8,296 nucleotides of DNA from Microbacterium sp. (GTDB lineage Bacteria; Actinomycetota; Actinomycetes; Actinomycetales; Microbacteriaceae): the NCBI GenBank assembly GCA_003248655.1, contig QFPM01000038.1:1-8296 (forward strand), read 5' to 3'. Made by a program: the position numbers and the translations under genes. Of the stretch, positions 1 to 6,021 are shown in pieces. Position 1 is the first letter of the stretch. Each line of letters opens with the position of its first letter. Below the pieces are notes generated by a model that made no database searches, was not told the origin of the DNA, and saw only the letters and a list, made by a program, of their open reading frames with translations.

Positions 1-85
1 CACGCTCGACACCCGCGACGATCTCCGCGAGCACGGCGATGTCTGCATCGCTACCCGCGCCGGGAAGATCGGACCATTCGTTCAT
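1..85 (-). CDS. Unidentified protein, N-terminal part only
   Basis: An open frame starts at an ATG (85-83) and runs off the left edge after 28 codons. The visible peptide begins MNEWSDLPGAGSDADIAVLAEIV, shortened here to its first residues MNEWSDLPGAGSDAD, and continues as an acidic, alanine/valine-rich stretch likely to be helical. I do not recognise the family. Only AAGG directly before the ATG could act as a ribosome binding site. A CATAAT box ends 7 bases upstream of the ATG, so the transcript may be leaderless. The gene is divergent from the hydrolase at 170 with an 84-bp spacer, an arrangement often seen for a regulator and its target. That role is inference only, because no DNA-binding motif is visible in this fragment. 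Confidence 0.5.
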   Translation of the reverse strand, partial: MNEWSDLPGAGSDADIAVLAEIVAGVER

Positions 86-91
86 ACCTTC

Positions 92-97
92 GATTAT
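92..97 (-). promoter_or_regulatory. Possible -10 box of the left-edge gene
   Basis: On the minus strand the hexamer CATAAT, close to the TATAAT consensus, lies just before the ATG at 85 with 7 bases between them. This spacing would put the transcription start at or next to the start codon, giving a leaderless mRNA, which is common in actinobacteria. I see no convincing -35 box. The position is my best reading of the sequence and the call is tentative. Confidence 0.25.
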
Positions 98-169
98 GAA
101 CAGGGGGTCCGACATTGGCTTTCGGCGACCCATCTTGTCGATGTCGGAGGCGCCTGCTTACATCGGCTC

Positions 170-949
170 ATGGAACACGTGACCTCTTCTGACGGCACTC
201 GCATCGCCGTGCACTCCGTCGGCGACGGCCCCTCGGTCGTGATCGTGAACGGCGCTTTCTCGACGACGCGCGATGCCGGCGAGCTGGCTCAGGCTTTCGC
301 GGATGCCGGGCTGCGCGCCGTCACGTATGACCGCCGCGCGCGCGGCGACAGCGGCGACACGCGTTCGTTCGAGCCACAGCGCGAGGTCGACGACCTCTCC
401 GCGGTCATCGCCTGGGCGGGCGGCGACGCCGCCGTCCTCGGCCACTCGTCGGGAGCCGTGCTCGCGCTCTACGCAGCGGCGCTGGGCGCGGGCATCCGTC
501 GCCTCTTCCTGTCCGAACCACCGTTCCATTTCGGCCACGACGAGCCCGCCGCGGACCTGCCCGAGCGACTCCAAAGCCTGATTGACGAGGGGCATGACGC
601 GGATGCCGTCGTGCTCTTCCAGCGCGAGGCAGTCGGGCTTCCCGACGAGGTGATCGCGCAGATCCGGCAGAGTCCCCTGTTCGACTCCCTTGTCCCGCTC
701 GCGCAGTCGACCGTCTACGACGCGACGCTGACGCGCGCCGTGTCGACGCCGACCGCAGAAATGCTGGCGGTGGACGTGCCGGTGACGATCCTGTGCGGAG
801 AGCAGACCTTCCCGATGCTGTCCGACGCAGCACGACGCCTGGCCGACGCATTGCCCGGCGCCGAGCTGGTCATCTCCCCCGAGTCGATCGGCCACCGCCT
901 CGACGTCGGCGCGGCGACGCGCATCGTGCGGGAGCGACTTCTCGACTGA
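170..949 (+). CDS. Alpha/beta hydrolase
   Basis: A 259-residue protein with the layout of a small cytoplasmic alpha/beta-hydrolase. The N-terminal strands contain a TSSDGTRIA segment (5-13) and a VVIVNGAF strand-loop (23-30) that probably forms the oxyanion hole. YDRRARGDSG (53-62) follows, and then the nucleophile elbow G91-H92-S93-S94-G95, which fits GxSxG with Ser93 as nucleophile. The conserved EPPF is at 116-119. The terminal strand VTILCGE (205-211) precedes the presumed catalytic His242 in IGHRLD. Length and spacing are normal, so it is probably an active esterase-like enzyme; the substrate cannot be read from the sequence. The start is chosen because homologues typically begin just before the SxDGTxI segment. 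No Shine-Dalgarno sequence lies close to it (GGAGG is about 20 bases upstream), so start or leader usage may be unusual. Confidence 0.85.
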   Translation: MEHVTSSDGTRIAVHSVGDGPSVVIVNGAFSTTRDAGELAQAFADAGLRAVTYDRRARGDSGDTRSFEPQREVDDLSAVIAWAGGDAAVLGHSSGAVLALYAAALGAGIRRLFLSEPPFHFGHDEPAADLPERLQSLIDEGHDADAVVLFQREAVGLPDEVIAQIRQSPLFDSLVPLAQSTVYDATLTRAVSTPTAEMLAVDVPVTILCGEQTFPMLSDAARRLADALPGAELVISPESIGHRLDVGAATRIVRERLLD

Positions 950-1029
950 ATCCGCCAATCCGATCCGCCGAGCGCTCCGAACGACCCCCAGAGGCGGCAT
1001 CCGCCGCGTCCTGAATCTGGAGGTCCGTC

Positions 1030-1437
1030 ATGCGCACGTCACCGAATCGCCTCGTCGCCACCGTCTTCGGCGCCGTCTACGTCCTGGTCGGGTTGCTCGG
1101 CTTCGCGTACACCGGCGACGTCGGCTTCATCGCGACCGAGGGCGGTCTGCTCCTCGGCATCTTCGCCGTGAACCCGCTGCACAACATCGCCCACCTGCTG
1201 ATCGGCGGTGCGCTGCTCATCGCCGGGCTCACGAGCGTGCGTGCGGCGAAGGCCGTCAACGCCACGATCGGCGTGGCCTACCTGCTGCTCGGCATCATCG
1301 GGTTCTTCCTCGTGGGAACGGCGGCGAACATCCTCGCCCTGAACGTCCCCGACCACTTCCTGCACCTCGGATCGGCGATCGTGCTGCTCGCGGTCGGCCT
1401 CGGCGCCGAGCGTAACGCCCGAACGGTCGCGGCGTGA
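1030..1437 (+). CDS. DUF4383 family membrane protein
   Basis: A 135-residue integral membrane protein with about four hydrophobic segments (roughly 8-27, 36-47 continuing to 53-68, 76-96 and 111-126). The family signature is clear: a start of the type NRLVATVFGAVYVLVGLLGF, an NPLHNIAHLLIGG motif at 48-60, and DHFLHLGSAIVLL near the C-terminus. These histidine-containing motifs at membrane boundaries are typical of DUF4383, common in actinobacteria and of unknown function. GGAGG lies 7 bases before the ATG and supports the start. The stop codon overlaps the GTG start of the next gene (GTGA), so the two are translated together and probably function together. Confidence 0.85.
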   Translation: MRTSPNRLVATVFGAVYVLVGLLGFAYTGDVGFIATEGGLLLGIFAVNPLHNIAHLLIGGALLIAGLTSVRAAKAVNATIGVAYLLLGIIGFFLVGTAANILALNVPDHFLHLGSAIVLLAVGLGAERNARTVAA

Positions 1438-1979
1438 GCCTCGTCGCGGCGCCTGTGCGCGCGGGCCGAGCGACCGATGCCCTACGCAGCGGGCTCGCCC
1501 CGACCGCGTGGGGCGCCGGGCTCGTGCTCGCGGGTATGGGCGCCGCGGCGATCGTGGGGCAGGAGTCGACGATCGCGGCCCGTACCGTCGGCGTCGCGCT
1601 CGTCGGCGTCGCCCCCGCGGCGATTGCGTGGGGCGCTGCGACACTCCTGACGGGGCGGGCAGTCGCTCCCCGCGCGGCCATCGCCGTCATCGTCACGGCG
1701 ATCGTCGGCATCGGCGCCCTCGCCGCGCTCAGCGCCGGACGAGTCAGCGTCCTCGCCGCCGCGGCGGCGACCGCGCTGCTCATCACCGTCGCCGCAATCA
1801 TCGCCGCAGAGCACCGTCATCCGACGCCCCCATCACCATCCGTGCGGATGGTCCCACTCCTCATCGCCGCGGCGATCGTGGCCGTCGTCGCCACACCCGC
1901 CCTCGGCACGGTGCAGGATGCCGCGTTGCAGCGCGACGACGGCACGGTGATCGTCGTCGATCCCCACGAGGGGCACTGA
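1434..1979 (+). CDS. Small multi-spanning membrane protein, unknown
   Basis: A 181-residue, very alanine/valine-rich protein with about five predicted membrane segments (near 25-41, 50-72, 81-100, 104-125 and 139-157). A histidine/proline-rich loop (127-135) lies between the fourth and fifth. The C-terminal tail of about 20 residues is polar and ends in DPHEGH; it could face the outside and bind a metal, though that is speculation. I do not recognise the family. The GTG start overlaps the stop of the DUF4383 gene by 4 bases with no clear ribosome binding site, which points to translational coupling. The third-position GC pattern matches the neighbours, supporting a real gene. Its stop is only 4 bp from the convergent metI stop. 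Confidence 0.7.
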   Translation: MSLVAAPVRAGRATDALRSGLAPTAWGAGLVLAGMGAAAIVGQESTIAARTVGVALVGVAPAAIAWGAATLLTGRAVAPRAAIAVIVTAIVGIGALAALSAGRVSVLAAAAATALLITVAAIIAAEHRHPTPPSPSVRMVPLLIAAAIVAVVATPALGTVQDAALQRDDGTVIVVDPHEGH

Positions 1980-1983
1980 CAGC

Positions 1984-2643
1984 TCACCGCCGCAGGATGC
2001 GACGGGCGAGCCAGTTTCCGAAGAACTGAACGGCCTGCACGATCACGATGATGATCAGCACCGCAGCCCAGGTGACGACAGGATTGAACTGCTTGAAACC
2101 GTACACGATCGCGAACTCTCCCAGCCCGCCGGCAGCCACGGCACCCGCCATCGCCGTCATGTCCACGAGCGCGACGAGGATGAACGTGTACCCCAGCACG
2201 AGCGGTCCGAGCGCCTCACGCGGGATGAGCCGGAAGAGGATCCGCGACCGGCTGGCTCCGGCCGCGCGCGCCGCCTCGATGATCCCGGGACGCACCGTGA
2301 GCAGGTTCTGCTCGACGATCCGGCTGATGGCGAACAACGACGCCAGCGTGATCGCGAAGATCCCGAACTGCGGTCCGATACCGGGGATGCCGACGGCGCG
2401 TGCCACCGGCTGCACCGCCACCATGAGAATGACGAACGGTATGGGCCGGAAGAAGTTGACGAGCACGTTGAGGATGCCGAAGACAGCGCGCTGAGGGAAG
2501 AGGCTTCCCGCGCGCGTCGCATAGAGCGCGAGGCCGAGGAAGAGCCCGAGGACGCCACCGAACAGCAGCGCGAAGGTTACGACGTAGAGGGTCTCGCCGG
2601 TCGCGGCCCACAGCTCCGGCAGGAGGTCGATGAGCCTATCCAC
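1984..2643 (-). CDS. metI: Methionine ABC transporter permease MetI
   Basis: A 219-residue inner-membrane permease of the D-methionine importer (MetNIQ), which would form the homodimeric channel to which MetN binds. It has about five hydrophobic segments (near 18-42, 57-80, 92-112, 146-172 and 190-208). The cytoplasmic EAA loop, where the ATPase docks, reads EAARAAG at 123-129 and is followed by PREALGPLVLGYTF. The length agrees with the usual 215-220 residues. I choose the GTG at 2643 rather than an upstream ATG at 2709: AGGAGG lies about 6 bases before it, homology begins there, and the longer version adds only an arginine-rich stretch overlapping metN. The start overlaps the metN stop by 8 bases, so the genes are translationally coupled. 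metI is the last gene of metQ-metN-metI. Confidence 0.93.
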   Translation of the reverse strand: MDRLIDLLPELWAATGETLYVVTFALLFGGVLGLFLGLALYATRAGSLFPQRAVFGILNVLVNFFRPIPFVILMVAVQPVARAVGIPGIGPQFGIFAITLASLFAISRIVEQNLLTVRPGIIEAARAAGASRSRILFRLIPREALGPLVLGYTFILVALVDMTAMAGAVAAGGLGEFAIVYGFKQFNPVVTWAAVLIIIVIVQAVQFFGNWLARRILRR

Positions 2644-3673
2644 GATCTGCCTCCTCGACGATCGGCGCATGCGCGCGTGCCGCCTCGATCGCTCGCGCGA
2701 CCGCGTCACTCTCCCCGGTCAATGAGAGCGTCAGGTGACCGAAGACGCGGCCACCGAAGTCGTTGATGCCGCCGTGGATCAACTCGAATCGGATGCCGTG
2801 AGCGGTGAGCGTCTCGAACACATCCGCCTGCGCGACGTCACCGTCACGGATGGTGAAGGTCACGATTCGCCCCGGATGCCGCTCGCGCAGGATGCGCAAC
2901 TGATCGCCTCTCGGAACGTCGTCGATGATGCTGGCGACGAACTTCCGCGTGGCCGGTTCGCGGGGCGACGAGAGAACATCGAAGACCGACCCGCGCTCGA
3001 TGATGCGCCCCGCCTCCATGACGACCACGTGGTCGGCGATGGTGCGGATAACGTCCATCTCGTGTGTGATGACGAGGATGGTGATCCCGAACTCTTTGTT
3101 GATGCGCTTGAGCAGCGCCAGCACTTCGTGGGTGGTGTCCGGGTCGAGCGCGCTCGTCGCCTCATCGGCGAGCAGAATACGCGGGTTCGTCGCCAGCGCT
3201 CGCGCGATTCCGACGCGCTGCTTCTGGCCGCCCGAGAGCTGTTCGGGGTAACTTTTCGCCTTGTCCGCCAGACCGACAAAGTGCAGCAACTCCGCCACCC
3301 TGGCGTCGACCTGGCGTCGTGGCCGCCCCGCGACCTCGAGAGGGTAGGCGACGTTTCCGGCGACAGTGCGTGAATCGAACAGGTTGAACTGCTGGAAGAT
3401 CATCCCGATGTCACCGCGCAGGGTGCGCAGCTCGCGCTCACCGAGACGTGTAATGTCACGCCCGTCGATCTCGACGGCACCCGACGTCGGCTTCTCGAGC
3501 GCATTGACCAGCCGCAGCACCGTGGACTTGCCGGCACCGGAGTATCCGATGATGCCGCAGATCTCTCCTGCCGAGACCTCCAGGGAAACATCGTCGACCG
3601 CCACCACCGGTGGTGCTGATGTGGCCCGCGCGGGGAAAGACTTCGTCACCCCTGAGAGGCGAATGAGTGTCAT
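2636..3673 (-). CDS. metN: Methionine ABC transporter ATP-binding protein MetN
   Basis: A 345-residue ATPase that powers methionine import. All nucleotide-binding motifs are intact: Walker A GYSGAGKST (43-51), Q-loop glutamine at 94/95 (MIFQQFNLFD), signature LSGGQKQRV (146-154), Walker B ILLADE (166-171), D-loop SALD (174-177) and H-loop His204 in VITHEM. The C-terminal part (about 265-340) matches the NIL domain of MetN proteins. In the characterised transporter this domain binds methionine and inhibits transport when internal methionine is high (family knowledge). The ATG at 3673 is preferred over an in-frame ATG 51 bases upstream, because GAGGAGG lies 4 bases before it and the longer start would fall in the metQ-metN hairpin. 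Length is normal for MetN (about 343). Confidence 0.95.
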   Translation of the reverse strand: MTLIRLSGVTKSFPARATSAPPVVAVDDVSLEVSAGEICGIIGYSGAGKSTVLRLVNALEKPTSGAVEIDGRDITRLGERELRTLRGDIGMIFQQFNLFDSRTVAGNVAYPLEVAGRPRRQVDARVAELLHFVGLADKAKSYPEQLSGGQKQRVGIARALATNPRILLADEATSALDPDTTHEVLALLKRINKEFGITILVITHEMDVIRTIADHVVVMEAGRIIERGSVFDVLSSPREPATRKFVASIIDDVPRGDQLRILRERHPGRIVTFTIRDGDVAQADVFETLTAHGIRFELIHGGINDFGGRVFGHLTLSLTGESDAVARAIEAARAHAPIVEEADRG

Positions 3674-3691
3674 GTGGCCTCCTCGATACAT

Positions 3692-3728
3692 GCGTGTGCG
3701 GTCCGCCACTCTGACGGACCGCACACGC
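3692..3728 (-). terminator. 14-bp perfect hairpin between metQ and metN
   Basis: A perfect 14-bp inverted repeat (arms 3692-3705 and 3715-3728, sequence GCGTGTGCGGTCCG and its complement) with a 9-base loop fills most of the 62-bp metQ-metN gap. It lies 7 bases after the metQ stop and ends about 8 bases before the metN ribosome binding site. There is no following U-tract, so it is unlikely to be a full intrinsic terminator. It more plausibly protects the metQ 3' end or reduces metN expression, giving the binding protein in excess over the membrane parts. The structure is seen directly; its role is inferred. Confidence 0.6.
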
Positions 3729-3735
3729 GCGACTG

Positions 3736-4653
3736 TTACTGGCTGGCGCGGATGTCGTCTTCCACGTCGTGAAGCGACGTGACGAGATCGTCGACCGAGG
3801 TCTTCACGAACACCGCCGTGCCGCCGGACGCCTCCTGTACGCCGTCGAGGATCGCCTGCGTGTTCTGGTAGATCTGCACGAGCTTCAGGTAGGTGGGGTT
3901 GTCCGCGTCCTCCGCCCGCGCGGCGAAGATATTGATGTAGGGGAACGCGCTGGAATCGGACGGATCGTCCTTCGCGATCGCGTCGTCGAAGCTCAGCCCG
4001 GCATCCTCCACGAAGTCGTTGTTGATGATGGCAGCAGCCACATCCGGTAGCGACGTCGCGGTGAATGCAGCATCCAACGCCTCGACCTTCACCTTGGACG
4101 TGTCCAGCACGTCGGCCACGGTGGAGAAGATAGACCCGCCATCCTTGAGATCGACAAGACCGGCCGACTGCAGAACGAGCAGCCCTCGCGCCTGGTTGGA
4201 CTCGTCGTTGGGGACTGCGACCGTCTCACCCGCAGGGATGTCGTCGACCGAGGTGTACTTGGTCGAATACAGACCGAGCGGGTAGATCGCCGTCGAACCG
4301 ATCGGCACGAGGTCGTCGTCGGCCTGCACGTTGTAGGTGGCGAGGTAGATGATGTGCTGGAACTGGTTGAGATCCAGCTCGCCGGCGGAGAGTGCCGGGT
4401 TCGGCTGCGTGTACTCGCTGAAGTCGACGAGTTCGACGGTGATGCCCTCCTCGGCGGCAGCCTCGGTGAACGTCTCCCAATACGGGTCTCCCGCGCCCAC
4501 GACGCCGATCTTCACCGTCTCGGTCGTGGCGTCCGTGCCGCTCGCGGCAGGCTCGGCGGTTCCTCCGGCGCAGGCGCCGAGAACGAGGGCGAGTGGAAGG
4601 GCGAGGGCCGCGGCCGTCAGCCCCTTCCGAATGGATGCGGATCTGATTGCCAT
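3736..4653 (-). CDS. metQ: Methionine-binding lipoprotein MetQ
   Basis: A 305-residue substrate-binding lipoprotein of the NlpA/MetQ family, which captures methionine outside the membrane and delivers it to MetNI. The N-terminus is a lipoprotein signal peptide: basic residues (R4, R9, K10), a hydrophobic core, and lipobox LGAC with lipidated Cys28. A small, acidic linker rich in Thr/Ala follows. The mature part has family features: VKIGVVGAGDPYWE near 47-60, the LDLNQFQHIIYLATYN stretch that lines the binding cleft, IYPLGLYSTKYTSVDDIPAG and VAVPNDESNQARGLLVLQ. AGGAG lies about 8 bases before the ATG. It is first in metQ-metN-metI and is preceded by a 5' leader with nested stems. Family members may also bind D-methionine or other small amino-acid derivatives, so the exact ligand is inferred. 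Confidence 0.93.
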   Translation of the reverse strand: MAIRSASIRKGLTAAALALPLALVLGACAGGTAEPAASGTDATTETVKIGVVGAGDPYWETFTEAAAEEGITVELVDFSEYTQPNPALSAGELDLNQFQHIIYLATYNVQADDDLVPIGSTAIYPLGLYSTKYTSVDDIPAGETVAVPNDESNQARGLLVLQSAGLVDLKDGGSIFSTVADVLDTSKVKVEALDAAFTATSLPDVAAAIINNDFVEDAGLSFDDAIAKDDPSDSSAFPYINIFAARAEDADNPTYLKLVQIYQNTQAILDGVQEASGGTAVFVKTSVDDLVTSLHDVEDDIRASQ

Positions 4654-4675
4654 GGTGGTGCTCCTTGTGGTTCGG

Positions 4676-4737
4676 GCATCACGCGCGCTCTCAGGCGCCG
4701 AGCACGACGACGAGACGTGCTCACCTCATCGCGATGC
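4676..4737 (-). promoter_or_regulatory. Nested stem-loop in metQ leader
   Basis: On the metQ-sense strand the leader can fold into an outer 8-bp stem (GCATCGCG at 4737-4730 with CGTGATGC at 4683-4676, one G-U pair). This encloses a 7-bp hairpin (GAGCACG at 4722-4716 with CGTGCTC at 4706-4700, 9-base loop) and a GGCGCC palindrome at 4694-4699. It ends 22 bases before the metQ ATG. Methionine-transporter leaders often carry S-adenosylmethionine-sensing RNAs, but I do not find the conserved core of SAM-I or SAM-IV here, so this is a candidate structure, not an identified riboswitch. Confidence 0.35.
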
Positions 4738-4801
4738 TTCACCCAAGCTATGTTCGGGCGCGCGCGTCTCGCATTTTCGACGTAACACGCGGACACCGAC
4801 G

Positions 4802-5122
4802 CTATGGGGCCGCGGGATGCGGAGGCTCGAGGCCGTCCTCGCCCGAGTACACGGTCGCGTACACGTCGACACCCAGCGCCGAGATCATGCCCGCAAGGTC
4901 AGCGGAGATGACGAACCCGCCCTGCACCGAGTCAGAGTCGCCCGACCACCAGATCCGGGCCTCGCAGTCGTCCGGCAGGTTGCCGATCCGACCGTATGCG
5001 GGGGCGCAGCGAACGAGAAGCTTCCCCAGCGCGATGGTTCCGCTCTGGTCGTCATCCGAGTTGTCGAACCGCCCTATGTCCAGCGTCCAAACATGGTGCG
5101 ATCGCTCGTAAAGAGTCGGCAC
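4802..5122 (-). pseudogene. DUF4279-like protein, probably 5'-truncated
   Basis: From a possible GTG at 5122 to the TAG at 4802 the frame encodes 106 residues. It has a coherent fold pattern: VWTLDIGRFDNSDDDQSG, a helical segment with LLVRCAPAYGRI, then ARIWWSGDSDSVQGGFVIS and a helix plus strand ending GVDVYATVYSGED. The pattern (WxL, later GGFxxS, then LGxDxYxxxY) resembles the C-terminal two-thirds of DUF4279-type proteins, a family of unknown function. This match is from memory and moderate. The expected first strand and the DPxxIT-type helix are missing, the GTG has no ribosome binding site, and HepT ends just 71 bp upstream. I therefore read it as a gene whose 5' end was lost at the edge of the accessory region. 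It could instead be a short intact gene. Confidence 0.5.
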
Positions 5123-5193
5123 AGAAGGCCGTCGCGAGCACCCATGCCGCGCGCGATGAAAGGAAGCGACCGGGCGCGACCGACGACCTCGAG

Positions 5194-5547
5194 TCAGTCC
5201 TCGCGAGGGTGCAACGGGTTGCTTACGGCATCCAACGCGAGTCGCAGCGCCGGGAACGCTTCCGACACCGTTCGCCACAGCAGGTCGGCGTCAACGCGGT
5301 CGTAGTGGTGCACGACGAAGTCCCGGTTGCGCGCGGCCTGGCGCCAGATCGGCGCAGAGAATCGCTCGGGATCGGCCGAGACAAGGCGCTTGGCAAGGTC
5401 GCCAACGCGGTTGCTCAACGCCTCGCAGGCGAGCGGGAGCGCGGGATCTGCGTGGTACGCATCCTGCCCGCGTGCGACCAGCTCGGCGGCGCGATCGAGG
5501 ATGAGCCTCAGATCGTGCACCCACCGCGTAACTCGGTCGTCCGTCAC
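5194..5547 (-). CDS. HepT-family toxin (HEPN RNase) of MNT/HepT pair
   Basis: A 117-residue all-helical protein of the HepT/DUF86 HEPN family. The diagnostic RX4-6HXY motif is present near the C-terminal half: Arg75-DFVV-His80-His81-Tyr82 in RNRDFVVHHY. In characterised HepT proteins the arginine and histidine form the RNase centre, and the motif tyrosine is the residue the partner nucleotidyltransferase modifies with AMP (family knowledge). An early helix (about 6-27) with DLRLILDRAAELVARG is also typical. The GTG start at 5547 overlaps the antitoxin stop (GTGA), so toxin synthesis is coupled to antitoxin synthesis. It acts in the cytoplasm, probably cleaving RNA if not neutralised. Length is normal and no residue of the motif is missing. 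Confidence 0.85.
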   Translation of the reverse strand: MTDDRVTRWVHDLRLILDRAAELVARGQDAYHADPALPLACEALSNRVGDLAKRLVSADPERFSAPIWRQAARNRDFVVHHYDRVDADLLWRTVSEAFPALRLALDAVSNPLHPRED

Positions 5548-5987
5548 AGTGCAATCGCTTCGGCGAGGATGCCTGCATCACGCGCCGGATCGAGTGCTCC
5601 GGTTGAGGCCACCGAAACGGGTACGCCCAGCACCGCCTCAAGGTCGAGCTCGAACTGCGCCACATCGAACAGGGTCGCCCGGTCGGTGGGCGTCACGAGG
5701 ATGTCGACGTCGCTTCCCTCCGCCTCCTGCCCCCTTGCGACCGACCCGTAGACGCGGACGTCGGCGAGGTGCGATGCCCACGCAAGGCGTTCGATCGGCC
5801 CGCGCAGTTCCCGCAACCGCCTGAGCGACACGACACGCGCGCCCTGGCGCGATGAGTAAGGCGCGAGGATCGCCTGCGGCGTGCGGTGTGAGCCGATGAT
5901 GACGTCCTCGCCACCCTCTTTCTGGAGTTCCTTGATGAGGCGCGTCAGATTCGATCGCGCTTCACTCACGGAGAGCACATCCGCCAT
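5544..5987 (-). CDS. Phd/YefM-MNT nucleotidyltransferase fusion antitoxin
   Basis: A 147-residue two-domain protein. Residues 1-45 look like a Phd/YefM antitoxin DNA-binding domain: VLSVSEARSNLTRLIKEL, then a strand DVIIGSHRTPQAILAPY. Residues 72-132 form a minimal nucleotidyltransferase (MNT) domain: VRVYGSVARGQEAEGSDVDILV with the GSx10DxD signature (G81, S82, D93, D95). The usual third acidic residue, expected in a VDLV-like strand, appears to be replaced by Ser125 in GVPVSVAS. MNT antitoxins neutralise HepT by adding AMP to its motif tyrosine (family knowledge); the Phd part probably represses the operon through the palindrome at 5997-6014. The ATG at 5987 is chosen because AGGAGG lies 4 bases before it and homology starts there; an in-frame ATG at 6203 would extend into jetD. 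Confidence 0.85.
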   Translation of the reverse strand: MADVLSVSEARSNLTRLIKELQKEGGEDVIIGSHRTPQAILAPYSSRQGARVVSLRRLRELRGPIERLAWASHLADVRVYGSVARGQEAEGSDVDILVTPTDRATLFDVAQFELDLEAVLGVPVSVASTGALDPARDAGILAEAIAL

Positions 5988-5996
5988 CGTTCCTCC

Positions 5997-6014
5997 TGTA
6001 CAGATTTCTGTACA
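5997..6014. promoter_or_regulatory. Palindromic operator of the Phd-MNT/HepT operon
   Basis: A perfect inverted repeat, arms TGTACAGA and TCTGTACA with a 2-base centre, lies 9 bases before the antitoxin ATG. It immediately follows a CATAAT -10-like box (6016-6021, minus strand), so it covers the likely transcription start and touches the ribosome binding site. This is the expected place for autorepression by the Phd/YefM half of the antitoxin. The repeat is seen directly; the protein that binds it is inferred. Confidence 0.7.
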
Positions 6015-6015
6015 T

Positions 6016-6021
6016 ATTATG
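6016..6021 (-). promoter_or_regulatory. Likely -10 box of the Phd-MNT/HepT operon
   Basis: CATAAT on the minus strand lies two bases upstream of the palindromic operator and overlaps the jetD stop codon (TAA at 6019-6017). A start about 7 bases downstream would fall inside the operator and leave a short leader before the antitoxin ATG. I see no clear -35 hexamer at the expected distance, so activity could be weak or depend on upstream transcription from jetD. Confidence 0.4.

Noticed and set aside
158..1000. Minus-strand 280-residue frame opposite the hydrolase
   Set aside because: The plus-strand frame has intact alpha/beta-hydrolase motifs; the opposite frame is rich in Arg/Gly/Val with no family pattern.
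990..1010. Short GGCGG-CAT-CCGCC hairpin as terminator after the hydrolase
   Set aside because: Only a 5-bp stem with no U-tract, which is common by chance in this base composition.
2735..3373. Plus-strand 212-residue frame opposite metN, and similar long opposite-strand frames elsewhere
   Set aside because: They are complements of well-identified genes in high-GC DNA and have no recognisable domains or ribosome binding sites.
3692..3728. Classical rho-independent terminator
   Set aside because: No U-run follows the stem and metN starts directly afterwards in the same operon.
4676..4737. SAM-I or SAM-IV riboswitch before metQ
   Set aside because: The conserved core bases of these classes are not present; only nested stems can be claimed.
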